From: CAVSZB01 sp964420395
GTDB taxonomy: Bacteria > Krumholzibacteriota > Krumholzibacteriia > LZORAL124-64-63
Assembly (NCBI GenBank): GCA_964420395.1
Contig: CAYQTJ010000002.1
Coordinates: 1-64,000, forward strand
DNA: 64,000 nt
Reading direction: 5' to 3'
Shown: piece by piece, positions 41,003-50,368 of the stretch
Numbering within the stretch: the stretch's first letter is position 1
Layout of the letters: each line of letters opens with the position of its first letter
Position numbers and translations under genes: made by a program
The notes under the pieces: model-generated
What the model saw: only the letters and a program-made list of their open reading frames with translations
What the model was told of the DNA's origin: nothing
The model's database searches: none

Positions 41003-42481
41003 TCAAGAAGCGCGCCCCGCCGCTTTCCCCGCGGTCCGGCGCCACACCCAGTAGACCGGCACCCCCAGCGCCACGATGACCAGGCCGGGCCAGGTGTACT
41101 TCGGCTTCACGATGAGCAGGTCCACGCAGATTGCGAAGGCGATGATCACGTAGAGCGCCGGCAGCAGCGGGTAGCCGGGGGCGCGGTACGGTCGGTCCGC
41201 GTGAGGCAGGCGGCGGCGCAGGATGAAGATCCCCACCACGCTCAGCGCGTAGAAGATCAGCACCGAGAAGATCACGTAGTCGAGCAGGTCGCCGTACCTG
41301 CCGGTCAGGCAGAGGGCGCACGACCAGACCCCCTGCAGGACGAGCGCCGTGGCCGGAACCTGGCGGCGGTTGAGGGTGCCGGTGCGGCGGAAGAAGAGGC
41401 CGTCGCGCGCCATGGCCCAGTAGACGCGGGCGCCGGTGAGGATCATGCCGTTGTTGCAGCCGAAGGTGCTGATCATGATGCAGACGGCCATCACCGCGGC
41501 GGCCGCCGGGCCGAGGATGGTCGAGGCGGCGGCGGTGCCGACGCGGTCGTCGGTGGCGAACTGGATGCCGCGGCCGAGCGCGTCGGCGGCGCGCGGGTCG
41601 CCCGCCACCGGCAGCGCGAGGATGTACGCGAAGTTCGCCAGCATGTAGAGCACGACCACCACCGCCACGCCGAGCACCAGGGCGCGCGTGATGGTGCGGC
41701 GCGGATCGACCGTCTCGCCGGCGGTGAAGGTGACGTTGTTCCAGGCGTCGCAGGCGAAGAGCGAGCCGACCGAGGCGGCGCCGATCGCCATCAGCAGCCC
41801 GAGCCCCGACAGCGCCTCGCGCGCGACCGAGCCGTCCGGCCCGACCACCGCGCGGCTGGCGGCCCAGAAGTCGTGGAAGTTGGCCGACAGCGCCGCCGGG
41901 TTGCGGCCCAGCGCCAGGCCGAGCGCCACCAGGCCGAGCAGCGCGGCGGCCTTGGTGATCGTGAAGCCGTCCTGCACCAGCTTCCCCTCGCGCAGGCCGA
42001 GCGTGTTGAGCCAGGTCAGCAGGGCGATGCTGGCGATGGCGAGCAGCTGCGCGGCGTTCACCTGCAGCGCGCCGATCGCGAACAGGACGTGCTGCTCGCC
42101 GACCGCCGGGATCAGCAGCGACGTGTACTTCGCGAAGGCCATGCCGACGGCCGCGATCGAACCGGTCTGGATCACCATGAACAGGGTCCAGCCGTAGAGG
42201 AACCCGACCATCGGGCCGAAGATCTCGCGCAGGTAGACGTACTGGCCGCCGGCCTGCGGCATCATGGCCGACAGCTCGCCGTAACAGGCGGCCGCCAGCA
42301 GCGTGACCAGCCCGCTGAACAGCCAGACCGCCAGCAGCCAGCCGGCCGAGCCGACGGTGCGCGCGATGTCGCTGCTGACGATGAAGATGCCCGACCCGAT
42401 CATCACGCCCATGACGATCATGGTGGCGTCGAACAGGCGGATCTCGCGGCGGAACTCGCGCTCCTGGCCGGATGCGGTCAT
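41003..42481 (-). CDS. APC family amino acid permease
   Basis: A 492-residue transporter with twelve likely helices. The helix 1 break reads MIVMGVMIGSGIFIVSSDIA, the GSGIF signature of APC amino acid transporters. YGELSAMMPQAGGQYVYLRE and SVGSLFACDAWNNVTF are also family-like. It probably takes up or exchanges neutral amino acids; specificity cannot be read. It has no catalytic light-chain partner. The short spacer upstream is GC-rich with small GGCCACGG repeats. Confidence 0.88.
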   Translation of the reverse strand: MTASGQEREFRREIRLFDATMIVMGVMIGSGIFIVSSDIARTVGSAGWLLAVWLFSGLVTLLAAACYGELSAMMPQAGGQYVYLREIFGPMVGFLYGWTLFMVIQTGSIAAVGMAFAKYTSLLIPAVGEQHVLFAIGALQVNAAQLLAIASIALLTWLNTLGLREGKLVQDGFTITKAAALLGLVALGLALGRNPAALSANFHDFWAASRAVVGPDGSVAREALSGLGLLMAIGAASVGSLFACDAWNNVTFTAGETVDPRRTITRALVLGVAVVVVLYMLANFAYILALPVAGDPRAADALGRGIQFATDDRVGTAAASTILGPAAAAVMAVCIMISTFGCNNGMILTGARVYWAMARDGLFFRRTGTLNRRQVPATALVLQGVWSCALCLTGRYGDLLDYVIFSVLIFYALSVVGIFILRRRLPHADRPYRAPGYPLLPALYVIIAFAICVDLLIVKPKYTWPGLVIVALGVPVYWVWRRTAGKAAGRAS

Positions 42482-42751
42482 GCGGGCTCCTCGGAGTGGC
42501 GCGCCGGAACCGGCCGTCTGCGGCCCGGCCCGACGGCCACGGCCCGCACGGCCACGGCGCGGACGGCAACCGCCCCCGCGCCGGGGCGCGAGTCTAGCGC
42601 AGCCCCCGTTCCCCGACCAACACCGTTCCTGCCCGCCCGCGGCGGCGGCGCCGCGCTCCCCCCTCGCGCTCCGCCCCGCCCTGTGGCATCATGTGCCGGA
42701 CGCCGCGGCGTCCCGCCCCGTGGCCCGCCCCGGCGCAGAAAGGACCGTGCC

Positions 42752-43990
42752 ATGTTCCGCTCACGCTTCGCCATCGCCCTCGCGGCCGTTGCCGCGCTCT
42801 GCTTCGCGCTCGCCGTCGCCTCGCCGCCCGCCGCCCTGGCCGGCCTGCCCAAGCTGGGAGACAAGCTGAAGGAGAAGGCGAAGGCGGCGGCCGAGGCGAA
42901 GGCGGACGCGGTGCTGTCCGGGGAGGAGGCCGCCGCGGCGGCCGATCGGGAGGAGCCGGCCGAAGAGGGCGCGGACAAGGGCGACGAGGCCGGCGGGCCG
43001 GCCGCCGCCGCGGGACAGGCCGGCGTCGGCGCCGACATGACGGTCTACACGAAGTACGACTTCGTGCCGGGCGACCGGACCATCTTCTACGACGACCTCT
43101 CCGGCGACCCGCTGGGCGAATTCCCGCACCGCTGGCGGCTCGACGAAGGGGTGTTCGAGGTGGCGCAGCTCGCCGGCGAGAAGTGGATCCTGAACACCGA
43201 CGAGGGCTCCATCCGGCCCGACCTCCCCGACGGCCTGCCGGAGCGCTACACGGTCGAGATGGAGATCTGGGACGGCGGGCCCGACACCAAGGGGCACTGG
43301 CACTACCTCAGGTGGGTCGACGCCGAAGGGAACGACATCGGCGAGTTCGCGCTGAAGGACCACCAGCACACGTCGTTCCTCCTGGCCGGCGACCAGAAGG
43401 CGGACAAGTCCCTGCCGCAGCCGCTCACGAAGGGCAAGCACGTCATGCGCGCGATGGTCACCCCGACGTCCATCAAGTGCTACGTGGACCACGAGCGCGT
43501 GGCGAACATCCCGAAAGTGACCGGCTGGGCGCCGGTCGGGCTGCGCGTGACCCTCGACCCCTGGAGCGACGCGGAGGCGCCGCTGTTCATGCGCGCCTTC
43601 CGCCTCGCCGAGGGGGGCAAGACCCTGCAGGACCAGCTCGCCGAGACCGGACGCATCGTCACCCACGGGATCCTGTTCGACTCCGGCTCGGCGGTGATCA
43701 GGGGCGAGTCGTACAAGACCCTCTCGCTGATCGCCGAGCTGCTGACCGGCGACCCGGCGCTCAGGCTGTCGATCGAGGGGCACACCGACAGCGACGGCGC
43801 CGACGACGCCAACCTGGCCCTCTCCCGGAAGCGCGCCGACGCCGTGAAGGGGTGGCTGGTCGCCCAGGGCACCGCCGCCGACCGCCTGCAGACGAACGGC
43901 TTCGGCGAGTCGAAGCCGCTCGACGCCAACGCCACGCCCGAGGGCAAAGCCAACAACCGGCGCGTGGAGCTGGTGAAGCTGTCGGGGTAG
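42752..43990 (+). CDS. exported OmpA-family protein with central beta domain
   Basis: A 412-residue protein. A signal peptide ends at PPAALAG. Residues about 35-95 form a Lys/Ala/Glu-rich coil; about 95-300 are a beta-rich domain of lectin/LamG-like appearance (GEFPHRWRLDEGVFEVAQ, YTVEMEIWDGG). The C-terminal OmpA domain has LSIEGHTDSDGADDANLALS and NNRRVELVKL and would bind peptidoglycan. There is no membrane barrel. It may tie an outer layer or periplasmic component to the wall. Downstream lies a repeat array. Confidence 0.82.
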   Translation: MFRSRFAIALAAVAALCFALAVASPPAALAGLPKLGDKLKEKAKAAAEAKADAVLSGEEAAAAADREEPAEEGADKGDEAGGPAAAAGQAGVGADMTVYTKYDFVPGDRTIFYDDLSGDPLGEFPHRWRLDEGVFEVAQLAGEKWILNTDEGSIRPDLPDGLPERYTVEMEIWDGGPDTKGHWHYLRWVDAEGNDIGEFALKDHQHTSFLLAGDQKADKSLPQPLTKGKHVMRAMVTPTSIKCYVDHERVANIPKVTGWAPVGLRVTLDPWSDAEAPLFMRAFRLAEGGKTLQDQLAETGRIVTHGILFDSGSAVIRGESYKTLSLIAELLTGDPALRLSIEGHTDSDGADDANLALSRKRADAVKGWLVAQGTAADRLQTNGFGESKPLDANATPEGKANNRRVELVKLSG

Positions 43991-44005
43991 GGCCGGCGGC
44001 GGGCG

Positions 44006-44145
44006 GCGAGGCATGGGGGGGCCTCGGGAGTCCTTCCTGACAGAGACTGCTACGCGTGCAATGAGTGCGCGGGCAGCGAGGCCTGGGGGGCCCTCGGGAG
44101 CCCTTCCGAACAGAGACTGCTACGCGTGCATCGAGTGCGCGGGCG
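44006..44145 (+). repeat. two tandem 70-bp repeats with CAGAGACTGCTACG core, forward orientation
   Basis: Units 44006-44075 and 44076-44145 differ at about eight positions. Each contains CAGAGACTGCTACGCGTGCA followed by a GAGTGCGCGGGC end. The core at 44041 and 44111 is inverted twice more at 44231 and 44298, and recurs near 47110. The unit is not part of a gene that I can support. Confidence 0.8.
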
Positions 44146-44212
44146 GAGGCGGTCCGACGCGCACCGTCGCCGCCCGACCGCGATCCTGGCCGGCCGACCC
44201 GGGCCGGCTCCT

Positions 44213-44346
44213 CCGTGAAACGGTTGCTCCCGTAGCAGTCTCTGTTCGGAAGGACTCCGCACCCCCCGTGCCGGCAGACCCGTGAAGCGGTTGCTCCCGT
44301 AGCAGTCTCTGTTCGGAAGGACTTCGCACCTCCAGTGCCGGCACAC
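44213..44346 (-). repeat. two tandem 67-bp repeats with the same core, reverse orientation
   Basis: Units 44213-44279 and 44280-44346 are nearly identical and carry CGTAGCAGTCTCTG, the reverse complement of the core in the forward pair. Together the two pairs make a 341-base inverted array that can fold into long hairpins. It fills the spacer between the OmpA-type gene (stop 43990) and the EamA gene (start 44390). Confidence 0.8.
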
Positions 44347-44389
44347 CCCGGCGGTTGCCCGGCGCCCTCCCGGCTGCCATCATGGTCCG

Positions 44390-45259
44390 ATGCGCGACAA
44401 CTATCGCAAGGCGGTGCTCTGCCTGCTGCTGTCGGCCTTCGGCTTTTCGCTGATGGCGGCGGCCGTGAAGCTGGCGGGGCCGCTGCCGCTGGCGCAGAAG
44501 GTGTTCTTCCGCAACCTCGTCACGCTGCTCATCACGGCCGGCCTGGCGCTGCGGCTGCGGGAGAATCCGCTGGCGCGCGCGCGGCACCGGGGGCTGCTGG
44601 TGGCGCGCTCGGTGACCGGCCTGGTCGGCGTCTTCCTGTACTTCTACGCGGTCGAGCACCTGACCCTGGCCGACGCCGCCATCCTCACCAAGCTGGCGCC
44701 GTTCTTCGTCATGCTGTTCGCGGCGTGGCTGCTGCGCGAGAAGCTGGCACCGCGCACCTGGCCGCTGCTCGGCGGGGCGCTGCTGGGGGCGGCGCTGGTG
44801 GTCAAGCCGCGGTTCGACATGGCGCTGTGGCCGGCGCTGGCGGGGGTGGGGTCGGCCGTCGCGTCGGGGCTGGCCTACACGCTGGTGCGGGGGCTGAAGA
44901 ACCGCGAGCCGGCGCACCGGATCGTCTTCTGGTTCTCGCTCATCTCGACGGCGGTGACGCTGCCGCTGATGCTCGCCGTTTACGTGGCGCCGACGGGGCG
45001 GCAGTGGCTCTGCATGCTCGGGACCGGCCTGTTCGCGGCGGTGGGGCAGTTCGCGCTGACCTGGGGGTACCAGCTCGGGATGGCGTCGCGGGTGGCGATC
45101 TACGACTACACGCTGATCCTCTGGTCGGTGGGGCTCGACCTGGTGCTGTGGCGCGCGCGGCCCGACGCGCTGTCGCTGCTCGGCGGCCTGCTGATCGTGG
45201 CGACCGGCGTCATCAATCACCGACGCGCGATGCGGGAGGACGCCGCCGGGGCGATCTGA
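44390..45259 (+). CDS. EamA/DMT family transporter
   Basis: A 289-residue membrane protein with ten helices in two EamA halves. The end of the first half has the typical block YFYAVEHLTLADAAILTKLAPFF; the second half mirrors it with FALTWGYQLGMASRVAIYDYT and ends ILWSVGLDLVLW. DMT family members export amino acids, nucleobases or other small metabolites, and the substrate here is unknown. It has no operon partner: the next gene is convergent. Confidence 0.87.
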   Translation: MRDNYRKAVLCLLLSAFGFSLMAAAVKLAGPLPLAQKVFFRNLVTLLITAGLALRLRENPLARARHRGLLVARSVTGLVGVFLYFYAVEHLTLADAAILTKLAPFFVMLFAAWLLREKLAPRTWPLLGGALLGAALVVKPRFDMALWPALAGVGSAVASGLAYTLVRGLKNREPAHRIVFWFSLISTAVTLPLMLAVYVAPTGRQWLCMLGTGLFAAVGQFALTWGYQLGMASRVAIYDYTLILWSVGLDLVLWRARPDALSLLGGLLIVATGVINHRRAMREDAAGAI

Positions 45260-45315
45260 AGCCGGCGGCGTCGGGATGATTCGCCACTATTGCCGAATTG
45301 ACCCCGAAACGCCCC

Positions 45316-46956
<1,641 letters not shown>

Positions 46957-47013
46957 AAACGATCACCGGATTATTATCAACAAAAAGACTATGAATGTTC
47001 GATTGAAGGCCAT

Positions 47014-47035
47014 TTTGATCAAACAATTCCGGAAT
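47014..47035. promoter_or_regulatory. two adjacent perfect palindromes upstream of the sigma-54 activator
   Basis: TTTGATCAAA (47014-47023) and ATTCCGGAAT (47026-47035) lie two bases apart in an AT-rich patch (46957-47035), 58 bases before the activator's start. They could be operator half-sites for autoregulation. The rest of the 327-base spacer 46957-47283 holds the hairpin repeat at 47101 and no gene. Confidence 0.35.
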
Positions 47036-47100
47036 GCTCCCGGCCGGGGCACGGAACGGTCCCGGCCGACGGGCGGCACCCTCGACGGGGGTGTGGAGGG

Positions 47101-47192
47101 CCTTCCTGACAGAGACTGCTACGGCTGCAACGAGTGCGCAACCGGTCCTGCCGTGAACTCACTGCAGCCGTAGCAGTCGCTGTTCGGATGCC
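47101..47192. repeat. inverted pair of the CAGAGACTGCTACG repeat forming one long hairpin
   Basis: CAGAGACTGCTACGGCTGCA (47110-47129) faces TGCAGCCGTAGCAGTCGCTG (47163-47182): 19 of 20 bases can pair around a 33-base loop. The sequence before the stem, CCTTCCTGA, is also shared with the copies at 44 kb. It lies between divergent genes (sigma-54 activator and patatin), so a simple terminator role is unlikely for this pair. Confidence 0.8.
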
Positions 47193-47283
47193 GCCCGCTC
47201 CCCCCTCGCGACCGCCCCCGTCGCGCCGCGCCGGACCCCTCGCGGCGGTTGCCGGCCACGGCCCCGCCTGTCATGATGCGGCG

Positions 47284-49635
47284 ATGCACCACCCCCATCG
47301 CCAGGCGCCGATCCGTCTCCCGCTGGCCGTCCTGACGGCGCTCGTCGTCGTCGCCGGGGCGGCCGGTCTGCCCGCCGCCCCGCCGCCCGCCGACGACCCG
47401 CCACCCGTCTCCCGGACCGTCGACACGGTGCCGGACGAGGCGCTCCGCCGCGGCGCCCCGGTCGTGCCGGAGCGCCCCGAGGGGGAGCCCGACGCGACGG
47501 CGCGCCGCCCCCGCATCGGCCTCGCCCTCGGCGGCGGCGGCGCCCGCGGCTTCGCCCACGTGGGGGTGCTGCGGGCCCTCGAGGAGCTGCGGATCCCGGT
47601 CGACGTCGTGGCCGGCACCAGCATGGGGGCGGTGGTGGGGGGGCTCTACGCCGTCGGCCTGACCCCCGCCCAGATCGAGTCGGCCCTCGTGGCCCTCGAC
47701 TGGAACGACATCTTCTCCGACCGCCCCCACCGCGCCGACCGGTCGCTGCGCGCCAAGCTCGACGACCGCGCCGAGCTGTTCGACCTCGAGCTCGGCCTCG
47801 CCGGCGGCGGCATCGTCCTGCCGCGCGGCCTGGTCGCCGGCCAGAAGCTGGCCTTCGCCCTCCCGGTCCCCGAGCTGCTGGTCCCCCCCGCCGGCGGCTT
47901 CGACGGACTGCCGACCCCCTTCCGCGCCGTCGCCACCGACCTGCGCACCGGCGAGGCGGTGGCCATCACCGGCGGCGACCTGATGCGCGCCCTGCGCGCC
48001 AGCATGGCGGTGCCGGGCGTCTTCCCCCCGGTCGAACTGGACGGCCGCCTGCTGATGGACGGCGGCCTCTCGCTCACCGTGCCGGTGAACGTGGCCCGCG
48101 CCATGGGCGCCGACATCGTCATCGCCGTGGACGTGATCCGCCCCCTCGACCAGGCCCGCCCCGAGGACCTGAAGTCGCTCCCCGGCATCGCCCGCCAGGT
48201 CGGCGCCCTCCTGGCCCACCGGACCTCCCGCGACCAGCTCCCCCGGGCCCAGGTGGTGATCGCGCCGCCCCTCGAGCAGATGAGCAGCGGCTCCTTCGGC
48301 CAGGCTGCCTGGGCCGTCGGGCGCGGCGCCGCCGCCACCCGCGACCTGGCCGCGACCCTGGCCCCCTGGGCACTCTCGCCGGAGGAATACGCCGCCCACG
48401 AGTCCGCCCGCGCCCGCCGTCCCCAGCCCCCGGTCCACGTGGCCGCCATCGAGATCGTGAACGGCCCCCCCCTCGACGACTGGGTCATCGAGAGCCGCCT
48501 CGCCCTCGCCCCGACCCGGAGCCTCGACTGGCGCCGCCTCGACCGCGGCATCGGCCGCATCTGGGAGCTCGGCCTCTTCGAATCGGTGACGACCGAGCTG
48601 CGCCCCCAGGGCGACTCCTGGCGCCTGCGCATCCTGGCCAAAGAAAAGTCCTACGCCCCCAACGTCCTCCACTTCGGCCTCTCCCTGCAGGACGACTTCG
48701 CCGGCGACGCCCGCTACGACCTGCGAGCCAGATGGACCCGCCACGCCATCAACCCCCTCAACGGAGAGCTCCGCCTCGACGCCGCCATCGGCTCCTCACC
48801 AAGCATCGCCGCCGAGTGGTACCAACCGTTCGCCTACGACCAGAGCTCGTTCATCTCCCTCCGCGGAGAACTCGGCACCACCCGCCACACCCTGCACGAG
48901 GAAGGCACCCACCCCGCCGACTACCGCCTCCACCGCGCCCAGACCGAAGCCGACCTCGGCCACCAGTTCGGCAATAAGGCCGAACTAAGAGCCGGAGCCG
49001 TCTACGGCACCGACAGAGCCCGCCTCACGACAGGCGATGCCGACCTCTCACCACTGACCGGCAGGCACGGCGGATGGACCGCCAGCCTGACTTGGGACAC
49101 GCTCGATGATCGCGGATTCCCGAAGAGGGGCGTGGCGCTGGACGCGGATTGGTACCGGGCAGAGCCAAAGCTGGCGGCACCGTTCGTGTACGACCGCGCG
49201 CAGGCGAACCTGCGCGGGTATGCAACGCTGGGGTTGAACACGCTGTGGGCAGGGGTCGAGGGCGGGAGCGATCTGCGGACGGGGATGCCGGAGTTCGACC
49301 GGTTCAGGCCGGGGGGCCTGTTCTCGTTCTCGGGGTATCGGGAGGGGCGGTTGGCGGGGGCGACATATGGCGTGACGAGAGCGGGGTATTGGCGCGCGAT
49401 CAATCCGCATGTGGGGAGCTTCAGGCCGCGGCATCACCTAGGGTTCTGGTTTGAGGCCGGGGATGCGTGGGAGGATCCGCTGGAGGCGCGGCTGCGGGAG
49501 TTGAAGTGGTCGGTGACGGTGGCGCTGGGAGCGAAGACGCCGGTCGGGCCGGCCTACCTGGCGTGGGCGCGGGCGGATGATGGGGGCGAGACTTGGTATC
49601 TGACGATTGGGAAAAAGCCCATGGAATCGCGATAG
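47284..49635 (+). CDS. patatin-like phospholipase fused to an Omp85-type barrel (PlpD-like, type Vd secretion)
   Basis: A 783-residue outer-membrane protein. After a signal peptide and a Pro-rich linker, the patatin domain (about 75-300) has the oxyanion loop LGGGGARGFAHVG, the nucleophile elbow AGTSMGAVVGG and the aspartate MDGGLS. A POTRA-like module follows (VAAIEIVNGPPLDDWVIESR, RILAKEKSYAPN). The final 330 residues are a 16-strand-type barrel (FSFSGYREGRLAGATYG). In PlpD the lipase is carried to the surface and released. Codon choice switches from C- to G-ending around 49,090. Confidence 0.9.
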   Translation: MHHPHRQAPIRLPLAVLTALVVVAGAAGLPAAPPPADDPPPVSRTVDTVPDEALRRGAPVVPERPEGEPDATARRPRIGLALGGGGARGFAHVGVLRALEELRIPVDVVAGTSMGAVVGGLYAVGLTPAQIESALVALDWNDIFSDRPHRADRSLRAKLDDRAELFDLELGLAGGGIVLPRGLVAGQKLAFALPVPELLVPPAGGFDGLPTPFRAVATDLRTGEAVAITGGDLMRALRASMAVPGVFPPVELDGRLLMDGGLSLTVPVNVARAMGADIVIAVDVIRPLDQARPEDLKSLPGIARQVGALLAHRTSRDQLPRAQVVIAPPLEQMSSGSFGQAAWAVGRGAAATRDLAATLAPWALSPEEYAAHESARARRPQPPVHVAAIEIVNGPPLDDWVIESRLALAPTRSLDWRRLDRGIGRIWELGLFESVTTELRPQGDSWRLRILAKEKSYAPNVLHFGLSLQDDFAGDARYDLRARWTRHAINPLNGELRLDAAIGSSPSIAAEWYQPFAYDQSSFISLRGELGTTRHTLHEEGTHPADYRLHRAQTEADLGHQFGNKAELRAGAVYGTDRARLTTGDADLSPLTGRHGGWTASLTWDTLDDRGFPKRGVALDADWYRAEPKLAAPFVYDRAQANLRGYATLGLNTLWAGVEGGSDLRTGMPEFDRFRPGGLFSFSGYREGRLAGATYGVTRAGYWRAINPHVGSFRPRHHLGFWFEAGDAWEDPLEARLRELKWSVTVALGAKTPVGPAYLAWARADDGGETWYLTIGKKPMESR

Positions 49636-50368
49636 GCGTTCAAGGCGCAGGAGGCCGCAGCCCAGCAAGCAGAACGCCCCCTTCGCGCGAATCGCCCAAA
49701 TCAACTCGGGCGACTTGAACACGCAATAGATCCTACTTCCCGCACCCTGCTTCGTGAACCCTGATTCTGACACTGTGGGCGCCGCTGGTCCTGCCCGCGG
49801 AGCCAACATCTTTCAGCGTAGGACCGATCCGCAGAGAAGTTGATGGTCGCCCCGGTTTGTCATGGACCGGGGCTTCAGTTTGTGGGCCAGTAGCAACGAC
49901 TTGCGCGGGCGGTTTGGGCGGCCGAAGTCTCTGGGCCGGGGAGAGACAAACGGAGAGGCCGTGACCCGGCCAAACCGCCTCCCGTGGAGTCTCGAAGTCA
50001 CCCGCGGCCGCCTTCTTCAGTTTGGTTAACGCAAAGCGGTAGAGAAGAAGTCTGGTAAGGTTTCATGGGGTTCGAACCGCTGCTACGGCTGTGGCGTGGC
50101 GGCATCGCTCACAAAATCCGATTGCAAGACATGTGAGTGGCTGATATTCCCTGCAGGGGGGTGTTGTCTGCCGTGGCCGCACAATTCAGCGGTGTGCAAG
50201 CCGAAGTCGTCGCGTCAACGACTTCGTTCACCATAGATCCATGTGGTGTCGCCTTAGTGACTACCATCCAGGCACCCTTTCCACGCGTGTGGGTGACCAA
50301 TGCCAGAATAGCATTGCTGGTCCCCTGCCTGCGCCAAGCTCTGACAGCATCGCCATGAGAGGATGACT
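49636..50368. other. 733-base intergenic region, lower GC, no gene supported
   Basis: Short open frames here have no ribosome sites or family resemblance. Visible structure includes a TCGCCC/GGGCGA stem (49692-49713), the GTTCAAG words also found after motB, and a GGTTCGAACC palindrome at 50069-50078 without tRNA arms. Composition drops towards that of the following phosphatase gene. It may be decayed or transferred DNA, and probably holds that gene's promoter. Confidence 0.4.

Noticed and set aside
42533..42570. Short GGCCACGG/GGACGGCA repeats upstream of the APC permease gene
   Set aside because: They are simple GC-rich low-complexity sequence, without constant spacing or a fold.
44006..44346. 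Possible CRISPR array
   Set aside because: There are only two units per orientation, of 67-70 bases each without distinct spacers, and no cas genes are near.
50069..50078. GGTTCGAACC, as in a tRNA T-loop
   Set aside because: No acceptor, D or anticodon arm can be built around it, and no CCA-side pairing exists.
50080..50091. CTGCTACGGCTG, part of the 44/47-kb repeat core
   Set aside because: Only 12 bases match and the flanks do not, so it can occur by chance.
49636..50362. Possible insertion sequence or group II intron remnant
   Set aside because: No terminal inverted repeats, transposase motifs or intron domain V could be seen.
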